Below, piece by piece: positions 1-12,000 of a stretch of 64,000 bases of DNA. How positions within the stretch are numbered: position 1 is the stretch's first letter; every line of letters begins with the position of its first letter. The notes beneath the pieces were generated by a model. That model was not told the DNA's origin and searched no databases. It worked only from the letters and a program-made list of their open reading frames with translations. Source of the DNA: Aphrocallistes beatrix (lineage: Eukaryota > Porifera > Hexactinellida > Sceptrulophora > Aphrocallistidae); assembly GCA_963281255.1 (NCBI GenBank), contig OY725504.1, forward strand, positions 1,054,001 through 1,118,000. The letters run 5' to 3'. The position numbers and the translations under genes were made by a program.

Positions 1-68
1 TTCTGAGATAAAAATAAGCAAAATGTGTTTATAATTAAACAGTAAAGTGCTTTTGTTAATTTTAAAGG

Positions 69-1157
69 CTAGAAAGGGTTCGATCTGGTTCTTATCAGCT
101 TAAGCTTAGTTGGATTTATTCCTTTCAAACTTACCTTGCAGTTATCTGAGTGATGAACCAGCTCTGATAGAGGAAAATCCTTGAAGCACTTCATGCAACA
201 CTCTGAGTGGTTCTCTTGTGTTATTTTGCAGTTATTGGAATGTCTTATCAGCTCTGAAATTGGAAAAGTCTTTAAACACTTTTGGCAATGTTCTAGCATT
301 GCCTCATGATTAGGATTCACATCTCTATTCTCGGAGCTACACTTTTCGCAATGATCAATGAGTTCATTGATTGGGAAGTCTTTAAAGCAGAATTGGCATT
401 GTTCTAGCTCAACTCTCAGGGATTTGGAGGGAGGTGTACACTCTCCATCTTTCGGTGGGCTCCGACTTGAATCCTCTTTCAAGCTGTGAGATTTCCAGCC
501 ATTACGGATTTTACACTCATCTCCATCTGTCAGATCAAAACCACAACCAGAACCATACAGACTAGCCTTATCACCATCAGGGTGAAAGTGGTTTATAGTG
601 GCTTTATTATTCTCCTCGCTGATTGGCCGTATTCTTTTACGAGAAAGCTGAACGTGACAATTGTTCGCAATTGCAGCATACTGATGCTCCTTCCCAACAC
701 TCATATGAGTGAAGAATGTCATCAGCTGTCTATTCTCCAGCATTGACTTAAGTTTTATACACTCAAGATGATAGAATTCTTTGTTCGCATCTAATCCGGT
801 GAAATGGAGGCCTACAATCTCATTTGCGAGCTTAGACAAGACAGGAGGGATTAGGATTATGTATGTGTTGGAATCCAGTATTGCAGAAGTTTTGTGGACA
901 TTTTTAATAGAATTGATACGAGAATGGTTGGAACAACTGGTTACGGTGGTCTCGGAGAAACTGTTGCAACTGACCCATGTACCATTACGGCTGGTGTCAG
1001 TGATGACCAAGGAACCGTCTTCAGGGACAAGCAGACAATGGTTGGAGCTAATGTACTGAGAATTGATCTGAATCTTATTGGCCGGACCTCCTGGAATGCC
1101 ACGGCCAATGGTAATGTTCTCTTTTTCTCGGACTTTTAGTAAGATTGCGGTCTGCAT
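69..1157 (-). CDS. FHA-domain protein with three C-terminal UBZ-like C2HC zinc fingers
   Basis: The N-terminal ~110 residues form a forkhead-associated (FHA) phosphothreonine-binding domain: a GRG strand end, SSNH (the S-x-x-H motif) and RNGTW (the N-G-T motif) occur in the right order. A low-complexity linker follows. Then come three fingers of the form CxxCxxxFPxxELxxHxxxC, at about residues 253, 290 and 322, resembling UBZ4/C2HC ubiquitin-binding fingers. FHA plus ubiquitin-binding fingers suggests a DNA-damage or ubiquitin-signalling adaptor; that role is inference. There is no RING, so it is not a full CHFR or RNF8. I start at ATG 1157, just before the first FHA strand, giving 362 residues. 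The open frame continues to GTG at 1205 and then meets a plausible 3' splice site (TTTTCAATACAG), so an upstream 5' exon is possible. Confidence 0.7.
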   Translation of the reverse strand: MQTAILLKVREKENITIGRGIPGGPANKIQINSQYISSNHCLLVPEDGSLVITDTSRNGTWVSCNSFSETTVTSCSNHSRINSIKNVHKTSAILDSNTYIILIPPVLSKLANEIVGLHFTGLDANKEFYHLECIKLKSMLENRQLMTFFTHMSVGKEHQYAAIANNCHVQLSRKRIRPISEENNKATINHFHPDGDKASLYGSGCGFDLTDGDECKIRNGWKSHSLKEDSSRSPPKDGECTPPSKSLRVELEQCQFCFKDFPINELIDHCEKCSSENRDVNPNHEAMLEHCQKCLKTFPISELIRHSNNCKITQENHSECCMKCFKDFPLSELVHHSDNCKVSLKGINPTKLKLIRTRSNPF

Positions 1158-1205
1158 GGCAATGATGAAGGTACAATTCAATGCAGTTTGGCTAGGTACT
1201 ATCAC

Positions 1206-4200
1206 TTCTGTATTGAAAATGTGATTTCATAAGTATTTATAAGTACCATAAACATAAACAGGGGAGAATTCTAACAGAATTGTACCTGATAGTAAGCAAT
1301 TATAACCAAATAATAAAACAATGAGTTATTTCCCTACCTATTTGATCATGTAAACAATTCATAATCCTCATTAGCTTGATGAAAATTACATTTAATTATA
1401 TAGACGAAAAAATAGTGTATTATGGTAATATCATTTGATTACATGATTAATCATCAGGATGTAATATCAAATTTTAGATTAGAATGAGTGTTTTGTAATA
1501 GGTTAAACAACTAATTGTACAACTTAGTTTAGATTACACAAGAACTGTTTGCAGGGAAAAGAACAGAAATTTAAAATAAACATATTATACAATGTTTGAA
1601 AATTAAAGAAGAAAAGCAAATACATATATGATAAGCAGTCAGACATAATCCTGAGATTCACTTACGTAGCTTATGGCTACATGTACAAGGACTGTTCCCT
1701 TCCGAGGAAAAATAGTTTGGAATCCATTCATCCAGATAGTTATTTAAGTATTACAGATGTAAAATGTTGAGTTTCATCAGTTATCTAACTCATACATTGG
1801 TTTGTATGTCGTTTGATGGCATACATACTAAGACGTTTTATGACTTAAGAATTCATGTCATGTGAACTTCTATTATTGTTAATATTCTTAGAATTAATTT
1901 TTGAAACTTAGTTCTGTTTTGCAGAATAAAAATGTTGTCTAAACAAAAATATTTAATTTGCATCCATCTGTGAGTTTGATGAAGTTGAGAAGAGAAAATT
2001 GTCGATATGCCATGAAGTGTCAAGAAATAGTTTTTTAATGTATGTAAATGAAAATTTACATATAAAACTAATAGCTCTGTTTGATGAGTCCAAATATTCT
2101 ACATACTTCGTAAGGGAATGTTAGGAACAGCCAAGTAGTAAATAAAACAACCAACTTACTTTTGAGCTTTGAAAATATCGAATAAAACTCAAACAAAGTT
2201 ATTTCTTTATCTAAAAAAATTATAAACTGTGTACAACTTGAACGATGGAGTCAATAGTTCAAGATGTTTTTTGTGAGAAAGTAGAAGCAGATACACGATA
2301 AGACTTCTTGTTGATTTTTCGCAAAAGTATTGCTGTGAATGTATAAGCGGCGATCTACAACGTAACGCTGAATCTCCAATCCTACTGATGGTACATACAG
2401 GGTGGGGCATGAGTTCTGTCCCAAGCTTCATTAAGTATAAAATTTCTTATACTCAAACAATCTTAGTTGTTATGGTCTTTAGAGATTGTAATTCGAATAT
2501 TTTCAATGATTTTAAAAGATTTTTCGAGTCTAAGACCTGGAACTGTGTTTTGTATGGGGATTTTTGTGGAAAAATATGTGTCCTGACTCCTGATACACAG
2601 CGAAAAACGAGAATCAGGGCCACTATTTCTGTAAAAAATGTCTCTATAATCGATGTTCTATGACGATTTAGCACCAGATACCTTTCATTCACTATGGAAA
2701 TATTTCATAAATCCATTGAATTCATTATCAGAAACGAAAGAAAGTTATTATTTCACGAGTTCAAATTAGGCACATTTTGCAAAATCACCCAAAATGGCTT
2801 TTTTTTTCACATCACCAAAAAATCTGATCCAAATGGTTCTCAATATATACTGATCTAAACATCCTATATTTCTACAAATTTAGTGTTCGAGGAAAATGTG
2901 AGAGCTAATTTGTCCTGGAATTTGAAGACTCTAGAAAGATAATTTGAAAAGCAGTGGGCCCTGATTCTCGTTTTTCGAGATTGAGGTATTTTATAAACTT
3001 TAAAAGGTTCAGTAAAAAAGTTGATAGTACGTACTTCCAAGCAGTATTTCGTGTAACTGCTCTAGACGTTATTTATTTTACAGAAATAAGAATGGAAATG
3101 CTTAAAAAGCTGTTAAAAAAATTGATCTCATTATATTACATTATATTCCACAGGTGTGTTAAGGCGTAAATTTAGTGAGAGTCATTAGGACTATCAAAAT
3201 ACATGTCCTAAGTGTACAAGGGTCAGATGGGTCAAAGGGTTATAACTCATTATAATGCTTATAAAATAAAAAGATTTATAAAATTTTAGCCAATTGGGTT
3301 CTAGTATGCATATGTCAGACATTCCAGAATGATTTGTATATCATAAATTTTCCCCAGGAGATATTCAAAAGTCGAATGTCACAATTCAAATCTTATAATC
3401 AATCTCATTCTCCGCAAAACCCAAGTAAAAACCTCGATACTCACCTAAAACCCAGGAAAGACCTCTCATATCTGCGTTCACAACTTATCACAACTTAAAT
3501 GCCATTCCTTCTCCTCCTAGATTGCCACTGGGTGTTGGACAAATGCAGCGTCTCATTCATAGGCATATGTTACAAAATCCTGAAAACGGGTTACTCCATT
3601 CAACCCATTTCCCATTCGTAGCCCTAGACGATAGCACTTGTCTATGAATCAGCTAATTGAGGCAAATCTGAATTAAGATATGCGAACCACGCCAATTTTA
3701 GGACATTCGCACTAGTGTTTTTAGAAGTATTCGTTAGCATAATAATGAGAAACTATGTTTTCATGAATAAAATACAGGATGCGCATTTGGTTGTTATGAA
3801 TAAGCCATCAACGCAACAAGGCTATGAGAGGTACTTTTTTCAGACTCAGTGCGTCATACACGAGTATATGTATGATAAAATCAGTTCATAGCATTCTTTG
3901 CATTTAGTTATCATTACCAATTTATCAATGAGAGAATACAAAAGATATCTAAATTTCAATGAATATTCTCTAAATCGATATATTGATCTATATTTAGATA
4001 CATATTTTACCCCACATATTTCTGTGTAGTTTAAGTACAATCTAGATCTCTGCTGCTTATTGTTAAAAATGGCTCCATAAATGGGATAACTCTAGCCTCA
4101 CGAATTCTTATTTCCCCTTTTTAAGATATAAGATATATGTACGTATTAAATATTTGCGTGCAGTATATTATTTCCTCCCAGACAGCATTCTTTGGAGCAG

Positions 4201-5781
4201 TTTTGCCATAATGTTAAGGCTACATTTCACAATTTGTCCACAAAGGCTGTAGGCAATTTGGTCTAAATTTTTAATCAAATTGGCTACTGAGTTTGTAGAC
4301 TTTGTGAAAATCAACTTTGAGAAGACATTCCATGGCAAAAATGGGTGAAATATAATTAAATAAGTTAAGTAAGTTTTATTCGTAATAAATAGTTCCAATT
4401 TTGCATCATTTCACTCAGTGTGATTCGTAATTATTTAACCAAAACCACTTCACTTCACTAACAAGCATTTCCTGTTTGCTGAGAATTCTCTTCAGAATCT
4501 CTCGCGATAGCGATAAGATATATCGAACTGATTATTTGTCCAATAATGATTTGCATAGTTTTGCCATAATGAACATGACAGGTCAGCCGGGGAAAATTGT
4601 GAAACTTTGCAAATATAAGATTTATGGTTAAGATCGTAAGCTCTTATTTCGAAACTAAATACCTCGAAATATTAATAATAATTGCTCATACACATTATTT
4701 CCTGAGGGCTAAACCCTTCCATTCGTTCGAAACAATCGCGTAGGAGAATTTGGAGAATATTAATGAATTTATTCTCATGTATGTGCGTATTTAATGAACT
4801 TGAAATTTGAATATAATCAGTTACATTCATGGATGTTATAAAATGAATAATTAAGCTTCCAGTCCAATGATTTAATATTATTGCCTTCGTTGGCTGAGCT
4901 AAATGGTAAATTAGACCGAATCGATTTCTATTAAAATATTTTCAACAACGGTAATAGTAAATAGCTACAGTTATTACTCGAAATAATTAATCCGAACATT
5001 ACGTTAAACAAATTAGGTTTTAAAATTTCTGCTTTCTGATATAACAAAACCTTACAAAAAATTCCCTTTTCGTAAGTTAGGCAATATTTGCTGTGCACAA
5101 AAATAATTAAATAAAGAAATCTATGATGACATGATTAAGATATGATACATTATGTATAGCGATTGTCTAGAATGAAGAATTTAAATCTATTAGGAACAGA
5201 TGTTTAGATTTTTTAAATTAAAAAAAAGTCAAAATGAACTGCAATATCCAATGAAATTTCTGAAGAAAAGTTAAAACCAAAATTCTATTAAACTTTTAGC
5301 TGTTTATTGTTATAAAAAATAAAAGTTTCTGACAGGATATTAACGATTGTATAATGATTCTAAAGAAGAGAAATATTGTGTTGAATCATATCCAGAAAAA
5401 GTAGTAGAAAATGGTAATAAATTAGAATAAAATAATGTTATCATAAAAATAATAAATCAAATTTTGTAGGGAAATTGCTCTACAATCTTTTATAAAATAT
5501 TTTGAATGGTTTCATCAATCCCGAGAAATTGATGAAGCAATTAAATTATTTTTCCCCAAATTTGTAAAGAATAATTCGAATGATTGAATCTAGTGTGAAT
5601 AGTGCGAAAGAATTAATTAACTACAAAAGAATGATATTGCTATTATTTCGAAGGGAAATACTTACCGATGTGATTTTCAAATCAATACACATGTGATCAC
5701 TTATCAATATCAGAAATACAGAATACACCATAAAGGTTTGAATCACGTATTTAAGATAACAATACAGCACTAATCTAGGGG
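1206..5781. other. Gene-free AT-rich stretch (4.6 kb)
   Basis: I see no open frame with recognisable domains here. The short open frames (under 95 codons) overlap one another on both strands and look random. The only clear structure is an inverted repeat at 2601-2621 and 2957-2977, annotated separately. Promoter sequence for the FHA gene is presumably just upstream of 1205, but no motif is distinctive. Confidence 0.5.
2601..2977. repeat. Foldback element with 21-bp inverted arms
   Basis: Positions 2601-2621 (CGAAAAACGAGAATCAGGGCC) are the exact reverse complement of 2957-2977. The arms enclose about 335 bp of AT-rich sequence with no coding frame. This looks like a small MITE or foldback element. 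No target duplication is evident at the arm edges, so the true ends may lie further out. Confidence 0.5.
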
Positions 5782-6444
5782 TTAGAATCCTGGATTGTTC
5801 AAATGACATCCATTCCCATCCAGGCGTTGATTAATATATATCAGTACAGCGTCCACGATCCACCAGGTTATACCGGTCAGTACAAGCACGATCAAGAGGA
5901 TAGTTAGGATGAGAGCTGCACAACAGACCACACATAAGAATCCGTCTTCATCCACCTTCTTCCTTCTAGCCCAAAACCGACAGCAAGTTAAGGTTATTTG
6001 TATCAGAAACGCGCTGAGCAAGAGAAACAACTGCGGAACGGCAAGATCATACCTGCCGATGTAGAAATTCGCCGCCCCAGTGCAGCTTAACAAGAGACCG
6101 AGAATAAAGGCCGTACGCCATTCATACCCATCTGTGTTGTAGCACGAGTCGGTCACGCGTGAGTACTTATTGCAGGACTGTACTTGCGTGCAGGGATACG
6201 CATCCTCCGGGGTGTAGATGAAGCAGTAGTCATCTGTCTTGCAGAGACACTGTCCATCCACACAACGCACATAGATGCTCTGGTTGTAGACAGGAACGCC
6301 AGTGCATTCTGTATTCGATTCGCACTGTTTGGCTCGGGAGAATGCTGCGAGCAGAATGACTAATGAAATTAATAAACAGACTCCTGGAATACTATTACAA
6401 AATGGCATTGTTACTGAATCAATATTCCACAATCGCAAACGCAT
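5782..6444 (-). CDS. TM2-domain-like secreted or multi-pass membrane protein
   Basis: 220 residues. An N-terminal hydrophobic segment at residues 20-36, ending near AFSRAKQC, looks like a signal peptide. A Cys-rich ectodomain of about 70 residues follows (around ten cysteines, one NQS glycosylation site). Three or four hydrophobic segments come next, at about 110-130, 134-155, 169-190 and 191-205. The stretch GAANFYIGRYDLAVPQ followed by GITWWIVDAVLIYIN matches the core pattern of TM2 domains (G-A-x-x-F-Y-x-G, then W-W-x-x-D). In this gene the two halves are separated by a longer basic loop than in TM2D1-3. Start is ATG 6444; Met13 would also leave a good signal peptide. Function unknown; TM2 proteins are linked to Notch signalling and phagocytosis in animals. 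Confidence 0.65.
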   Translation of the reverse strand: MRLRLWNIDSVTMPFCNSIPGVCLLISLVILLAAFSRAKQCESNTECTGVPVYNQSIYVRCVDGQCLCKTDDYCFIYTPEDAYPCTQVQSCNKYSRVTDSCYNTDGYEWRTAFILGLLLSCTGAANFYIGRYDLAVPQLFLLLSAFLIQITLTCCRFWARRKKVDEDGFLCVVCCAALILTILLIVLVLTGITWWIVDAVLIYINQRLDGNGCHLNNPGF

Positions 6445-9011
6445 ATTACTAATAAGTGAAGATAGTTATAATCTCTATTTATTGAATAGTTTGTGAGGAT
6501 TTGTTTGGCAATACGGCTTTACACTTGACCCCCACAAGGATTCGAATAACACGTGGACGATGTGCAATACCCAGGACATGTCGTTAACGAGATCGTACAC
6601 AGGTAATGGAACCTTAAAATAATTCAGAAGCTGTGCATTTCAGGAGAATAAGAGGAATCAAACAAACATCTTATGCTCATAATCCTGTATACATAAATAA
6701 TATAATTATAAATTATCTTGCCTTCTCCTCATGGCATCGATGAAGTATATTTTATGTAATTAGTTTTAGTACTAAATGAATTGAGCAGATATCCCATTAC
6801 AACTCAGGTAATGATGCTAAGGATAATTTACTGAGTCTCTTAGTCTATTGCAGAGGAGTTAGCTGCTGAGGTTTCAAACGTAGGATGAGAAGATTCTTTC
6901 AATTTAATTAGCTGAGTAGTCCCTTGGGTATTAAGAGCGGATATGAGTGTTTTGAATACTTGTACAAATCATGTAATAATACAAATAGAAATTTTGCTTC
7001 AATGACAATATATATGATTAGGAGACTAAATAAGGGGTTGAAAATTATCTGGGCCTCTACCAGTTAGCCCCCGTCTTACTCTTTATTAGTAATATATATC
7101 CCAAAAGAGCATTATGACAAATTGCTGAATAATGTATTGAGTATGACATAAACGATATAAAGGTGCAAAAACCTCATTAATTCATTAATTCATTAAAATA
7201 AAGTTAACGTCCCTCGAATATCCCTCGATAACATGGGTTATGATCCATCAACAAGTGTTGTGCTATTACTCAATCAAATGGTCCTTTCACTTGACTCAGG
7301 AAAATAACATAGAAGAATCCCTTAAAAATGCACATGGTAAAATATCATGCAACACAAATCCGACAAGAAAGTAAATAAATTACCTAAGCTTTAATTCTGT
7401 GGCCAAAAATCCCGGACTGGGGCTATTACAAAAAATCGAGCAATCGTCACATTAATAGATTTCTGATTTGCACATTATACAAATTAATTTGATGACTAAT
7501 AGTATTAAAAATGGATTTCAATATGAGAACTAGCATTTGAGAGATATGTTTTGGAGTAAGCACTTCATTCATATTAATAACCGCAGTCACATGTTATGAT
7601 ATAACATACGGTATATTGATATTACTCATCTATGCATGGAACTCATCGGTTTATCTTGAAACAGATTTTCTAGAAAGATAAAGTTCCGTGTAAATGTACC
7701 TAGGTACATCTCCGTGAATATGGCAATGCATTCATGAACAGATAATTTCTGAGGTGAATAAATTTACTAGTAAATGTATAGAAGACAAATATCTACATAA
7801 TTTTGGTAAATACGTATACGTTTTCAATTGAAGTCTTTAACAGAAAATTATTTCGATTGTTTAATACTCTTAATTAAGGACATTTAGGAAATTCAAAATT
7901 TCATATCGCCCTCACTCGTTCATGATTCCAAACTATTTGGACTTCAACTTATCATTCAAAATGCACTGATGCCCTTAATAGGTATTCGTTGCAATTCAAG
8001 GATAATCATTTCGCTCTAATGCGGGTTTAATCAAAACGGTGACGAAGAAAAGCAAGCGAAAATAGTATAAATCATGATGGTAGTATATGCGTCATTAATT
8101 TGAAGTTATTCTATATACTTTCAAGTTGGAAAACGGCCATGAAATCATTAATGAGAAGGTTGAAATTTGAATCACAGATTAGAATAGTAACACATCTCAA
8201 AGGAAGATATCATTACAAAGAGAAAATTAGGCCACAGTTTGAAGGGTAATTTGAGTAAGATGATGAATGGTTGGAGGCTGTCATTTTTTTTCACCTCAAA
8301 ATCATCAAATCGGTGAATGATAATTTTAAACGTACACTCATTTTTAATAAATATTTCTTGATTTTCCTAGACATTTCTAACCATAATATTTGTAAAACAT
8401 AATTTCATTTGAGAGACCGGGATCCATCCTAACCGTTGTGTTGGCCGTGACTGATCTCTCTACCTGCTCACCAGAAGACCATAGGGAAGAACAAAATGAT
8501 TCGTAATCCCTACCGAACTAAGATACAGCTTCTTGGTACAGTTTGCAAGGTCCTGCCTAGTCGATTCATTTCTATTACCATCTCACCATTCTCCACCTCT
8601 CACTAGCTAGATCCGAAAACTTAGATCGCGATTCAAGTCTAATTTTCGTATTTAACAATATTTTCTGTCACGGCCATTCCAAACGTTTTAACAAATACAT
8701 TAAGTAACGCATTCAAATTCTGGATAGCATAAATGGGAATTATTAAAAGTTCAAAACCTGGAATATATACGTAGAGTATTCTTAATCTTGAAGGAAATGA
8801 AATGAACCCTAAAACTACTTGCGAATGAGCCTGATACAGGTGCTGACTAGCAAAATATTTAGATTTTGTTCCTCGTATCGTATATGGCCAAAGTTGAATG
8901 TACATTTATTCCATTCAGATAATTTTATGCAAGAGAATTGAGCAATACGTACAGTAGAGGTAAAATGATTAAAGATAATCAAATATTGCAAAACTATTAG
9001 ATAAGGTCAAA
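6445..9011. other. Gene-free AT-rich stretch (2.6 kb)
   Basis: No supported gene. Open frames such as that at 8639-8905 lack family features and have the AT-rich composition of the surroundings. It probably includes the upstream region of the TM2-like gene and the 3' flank of BTAF1. Confidence 0.5.
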
Positions 9012-12000
9012 TTAATCATTACTCGCAGGCTTGGCTGGGATGGAGGAAATGAAATTGCTAATGCTATACTCATCTTGATACTCACTCTCGTCCCATAGCT
9101 CTTGCAGGTTCTCTAGCATGGATTTGGCGCCTTTACCAGCATCAAGGGGATGTTTACTTGAATCCTTTTCATTATTGAATAGACTTAACATGTTCTGATT
9201 GCTCATTCTATTCAAGTTCAAATTCTCCTCTGTTATTACTGTGTTGGCTATTTTCATCTTGAATCTCTGCAGCCCCATTATACTCTCCTCCAGCGTTCCT
9301 TGTGCAATCAGCCTGTAAACGTTGACCACCTTCTTCTGTCCGATACGATGCGCACGATCCATGGCTTGTAGATCTTTCATCGGGTTCCAATCATGGTCGA
9401 TGAATATAACCACATCTGCCCCAGTGAGCGTCAGCCCCAATCCTCCTACATGGGTTGTTAACAAGAGAATATCGATTGAAGGGTCTGAATTGAATGTATT
9501 CACGATGTTCATTCTACTATGAACTGGTACACTCCCATCTAAACGGAGGTAGGAGAGCTGAGGGAGATCTCTACCTATCATGTCCTGGATGAGATCTAGC
9601 ATGTGTTTCAGCTGACAGAATATCAGCACTCGATGTTGAGAGAGAGAAGGAATTAACGTTTCGTTGTTGTGTGAGTGAATACTGTTGCAGCAATCAATCA
9701 ATAGCTGTTTCAGTGCGACCAACTTACAGGAGTGAGACACATCCTCTAAACTGGTGTTCTGATCCTTGAGCCATTTCCCTACATCAAATTTTGTCGGGTA
9801 GTTGCCTATCACAAGGGAGGGGTGGTTGCATATCTTGCGGAGGTATTGGAGAGCTTGGAAAATGTGTGATTTTTTAGACTGATCGAACTGTTTCTCAGGA
9901 TTTTCCTTCTTTGGTTCTTTGTCTTTGATAAGTGACAATATTTGATTGTTACCTTCAGTGCGTGAGAACTCTTCATATACTATTTCCTGCAGAGGGGAGA
10001 GTTTGCAGTAAATATCCTGGATGATCTTAGGGGGTAAATCTTTCAGCACATCGTCCTTGGTTCTCCTCAAAATAAAAGGCAACACTTTCCTGTGCAGAGA
10101 TTCCAGAGCTAGCATCCCAGCTTCCTGCTCCTTAGAGGAGCTCTTCGACTCACGACTGTTCGAGATGGGCTTACTGAAGTGCTCATTGAAATTTCGCTCG
10201 CTACCTAAATAACTCGGCATTAAGAAATCGAAAAGCGACCACAACTCTAGCACTGAATTCTGTAGCGGCGTCCCGCTAAGAATCAATTTATGATGAGCAA
10301 CTAATTCTTTCACAGCTTTGGAGATTTTAGTTTTAGTATTCTTGATAATATGACCCTCATCTAGCACGATGTAGTCCCACACAATGTTTTTAAGGAAATC
10401 GATGTCATTCCTTACAATATCGTACGAGGAGATGACGAGACCTCTGAACTGAGTGAGTTCATTTCTCATTCTCGTGCGTGCCAGAGGCATTCCTAGGTAG
10501 AGCAGACTGGTGAGGAGGGAATCGGCACAAAACTTCTTCACCTCCATCTCCCAGTGCCCTGCTATGGTAGGGGGACATATCACAAGTGAGGGAAGTAAGT
10601 GTGAGTTCTTGTTCTTCCGTTCTTGATTGACGTAAGAGAGAATTGATAGAGTTTGCACTGTCTTCCCTAGCCCCATATCATCACAGAGTATCCCATTCAG
10701 TTTGTACTGGTTCAAGAACGCCAGCCAGTTAACCCCTTCCTGTTGGTAGGGCCTGAGTTCAGCATTGATGCAGTTGTCCAGTGTGATGTGAGCGATCTTA
10801 CTCGGGTCTAGAAGTTGGTCCGTGAACTCCTTGTACTGTTGACACGTCTGTGCCATCTCCTCTGGCACCTGTTTCAACTGATCATTTGTCGGCTGTAGAG
10901 GAATGTACTCGATGATGTGAGAGAGGGAGTGCGATGAAATTCTCCGTATCTCCTCGTTGTGGTCTATGACGAGGCCGAGGATGGGCAGGAACAGGATACT
11001 GATGTAGGGTAGCAGTTTCAGTCGCTGGGAGATGATGAGGGAGGCTAAGAACTCCGATGCTCCCTGTCTTGAAGAGAGTGACGTCATGTCAGCGAGCAGG
11101 GGGATAATGTGCTCGCACACTTTCGAGATATACGCGTGGAGAGAAGTGTTAATAACCGCGACTAGTGCTTGTGACGTCACGTGGCGTAGCGTGGTGATGT
11201 TGGACTGTAGGCATTGCACAATGGCTACGAAGTCCAGTCGATTGATCAGATCTGTGTGAAGATTTTCTGCGATAATTGTCAGAGTTATGAGTGAGTTGAC
11301 AATGAGTTGTAACTCCTTCTCGTGCTCGCGAGCCTGTTGTTCCGTGGCGTAGGTCAGGAGTTTGAAGTCGATTGGGGCGGAGTAGACAAAGTTCCACAAC
11401 TCAGGGACAATCGAGGGGAGGTCAAGTCCGTGTTGCGTCACGATCTCCTTCAGTGCGAACTCTGCGCCTCTCTGCTGGATAAAATGTGGCGATTTCTCTT
11501 CCATCTGAGAGAGAGCGAGCAGGTTGACCGTCTTCGGATGACCCCTCCCCCTCTTCACCTCCTTCTCCTCCTGGAAGAGCTGGTGGATCAGGAAAATGGA
11601 GTCGGCCCAGCTCCACTCGACCGAGCTGTCGGGGAACGTGGGCACTATGAACGGCTTCTCTTTGCACGGAATGGTCACCCAGGTGGTGAGGTTCTTCACT
11701 ATCTTGGAGTTGGGGGAAGGGGTGCGGGAGGAACATTTGTGGAGGAGGAGAGCGAGGGAGGAGGCCGCTTTCCTTTGGAAGAAAGTGAGCGGTTCCCTCT
11801 TGACGCAGTCCATCAGGGGGCGTATGAAGGGATTCAGACGGATAGGCAGATCTGAGCTCCGAATTAAGACAGATGCAATCTGACTACAGACACGGGTCTG
11901 TAGGATTTCGTACTCCTGCTTGAAGGTGTTGGAAAGTTCTTCCAACTCTAGGAAATGAGGTGTAAGTTTGTCTCTCACTCCCTGGGCTAATTCTTGCTTG

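Noticed and set aside
11322-11855. 177-codon plus-strand frame opposite BTAF1
   Set aside because: Antisense shadow of the GC-rich conserved BTAF1 coding sequence; no domain and no start context.
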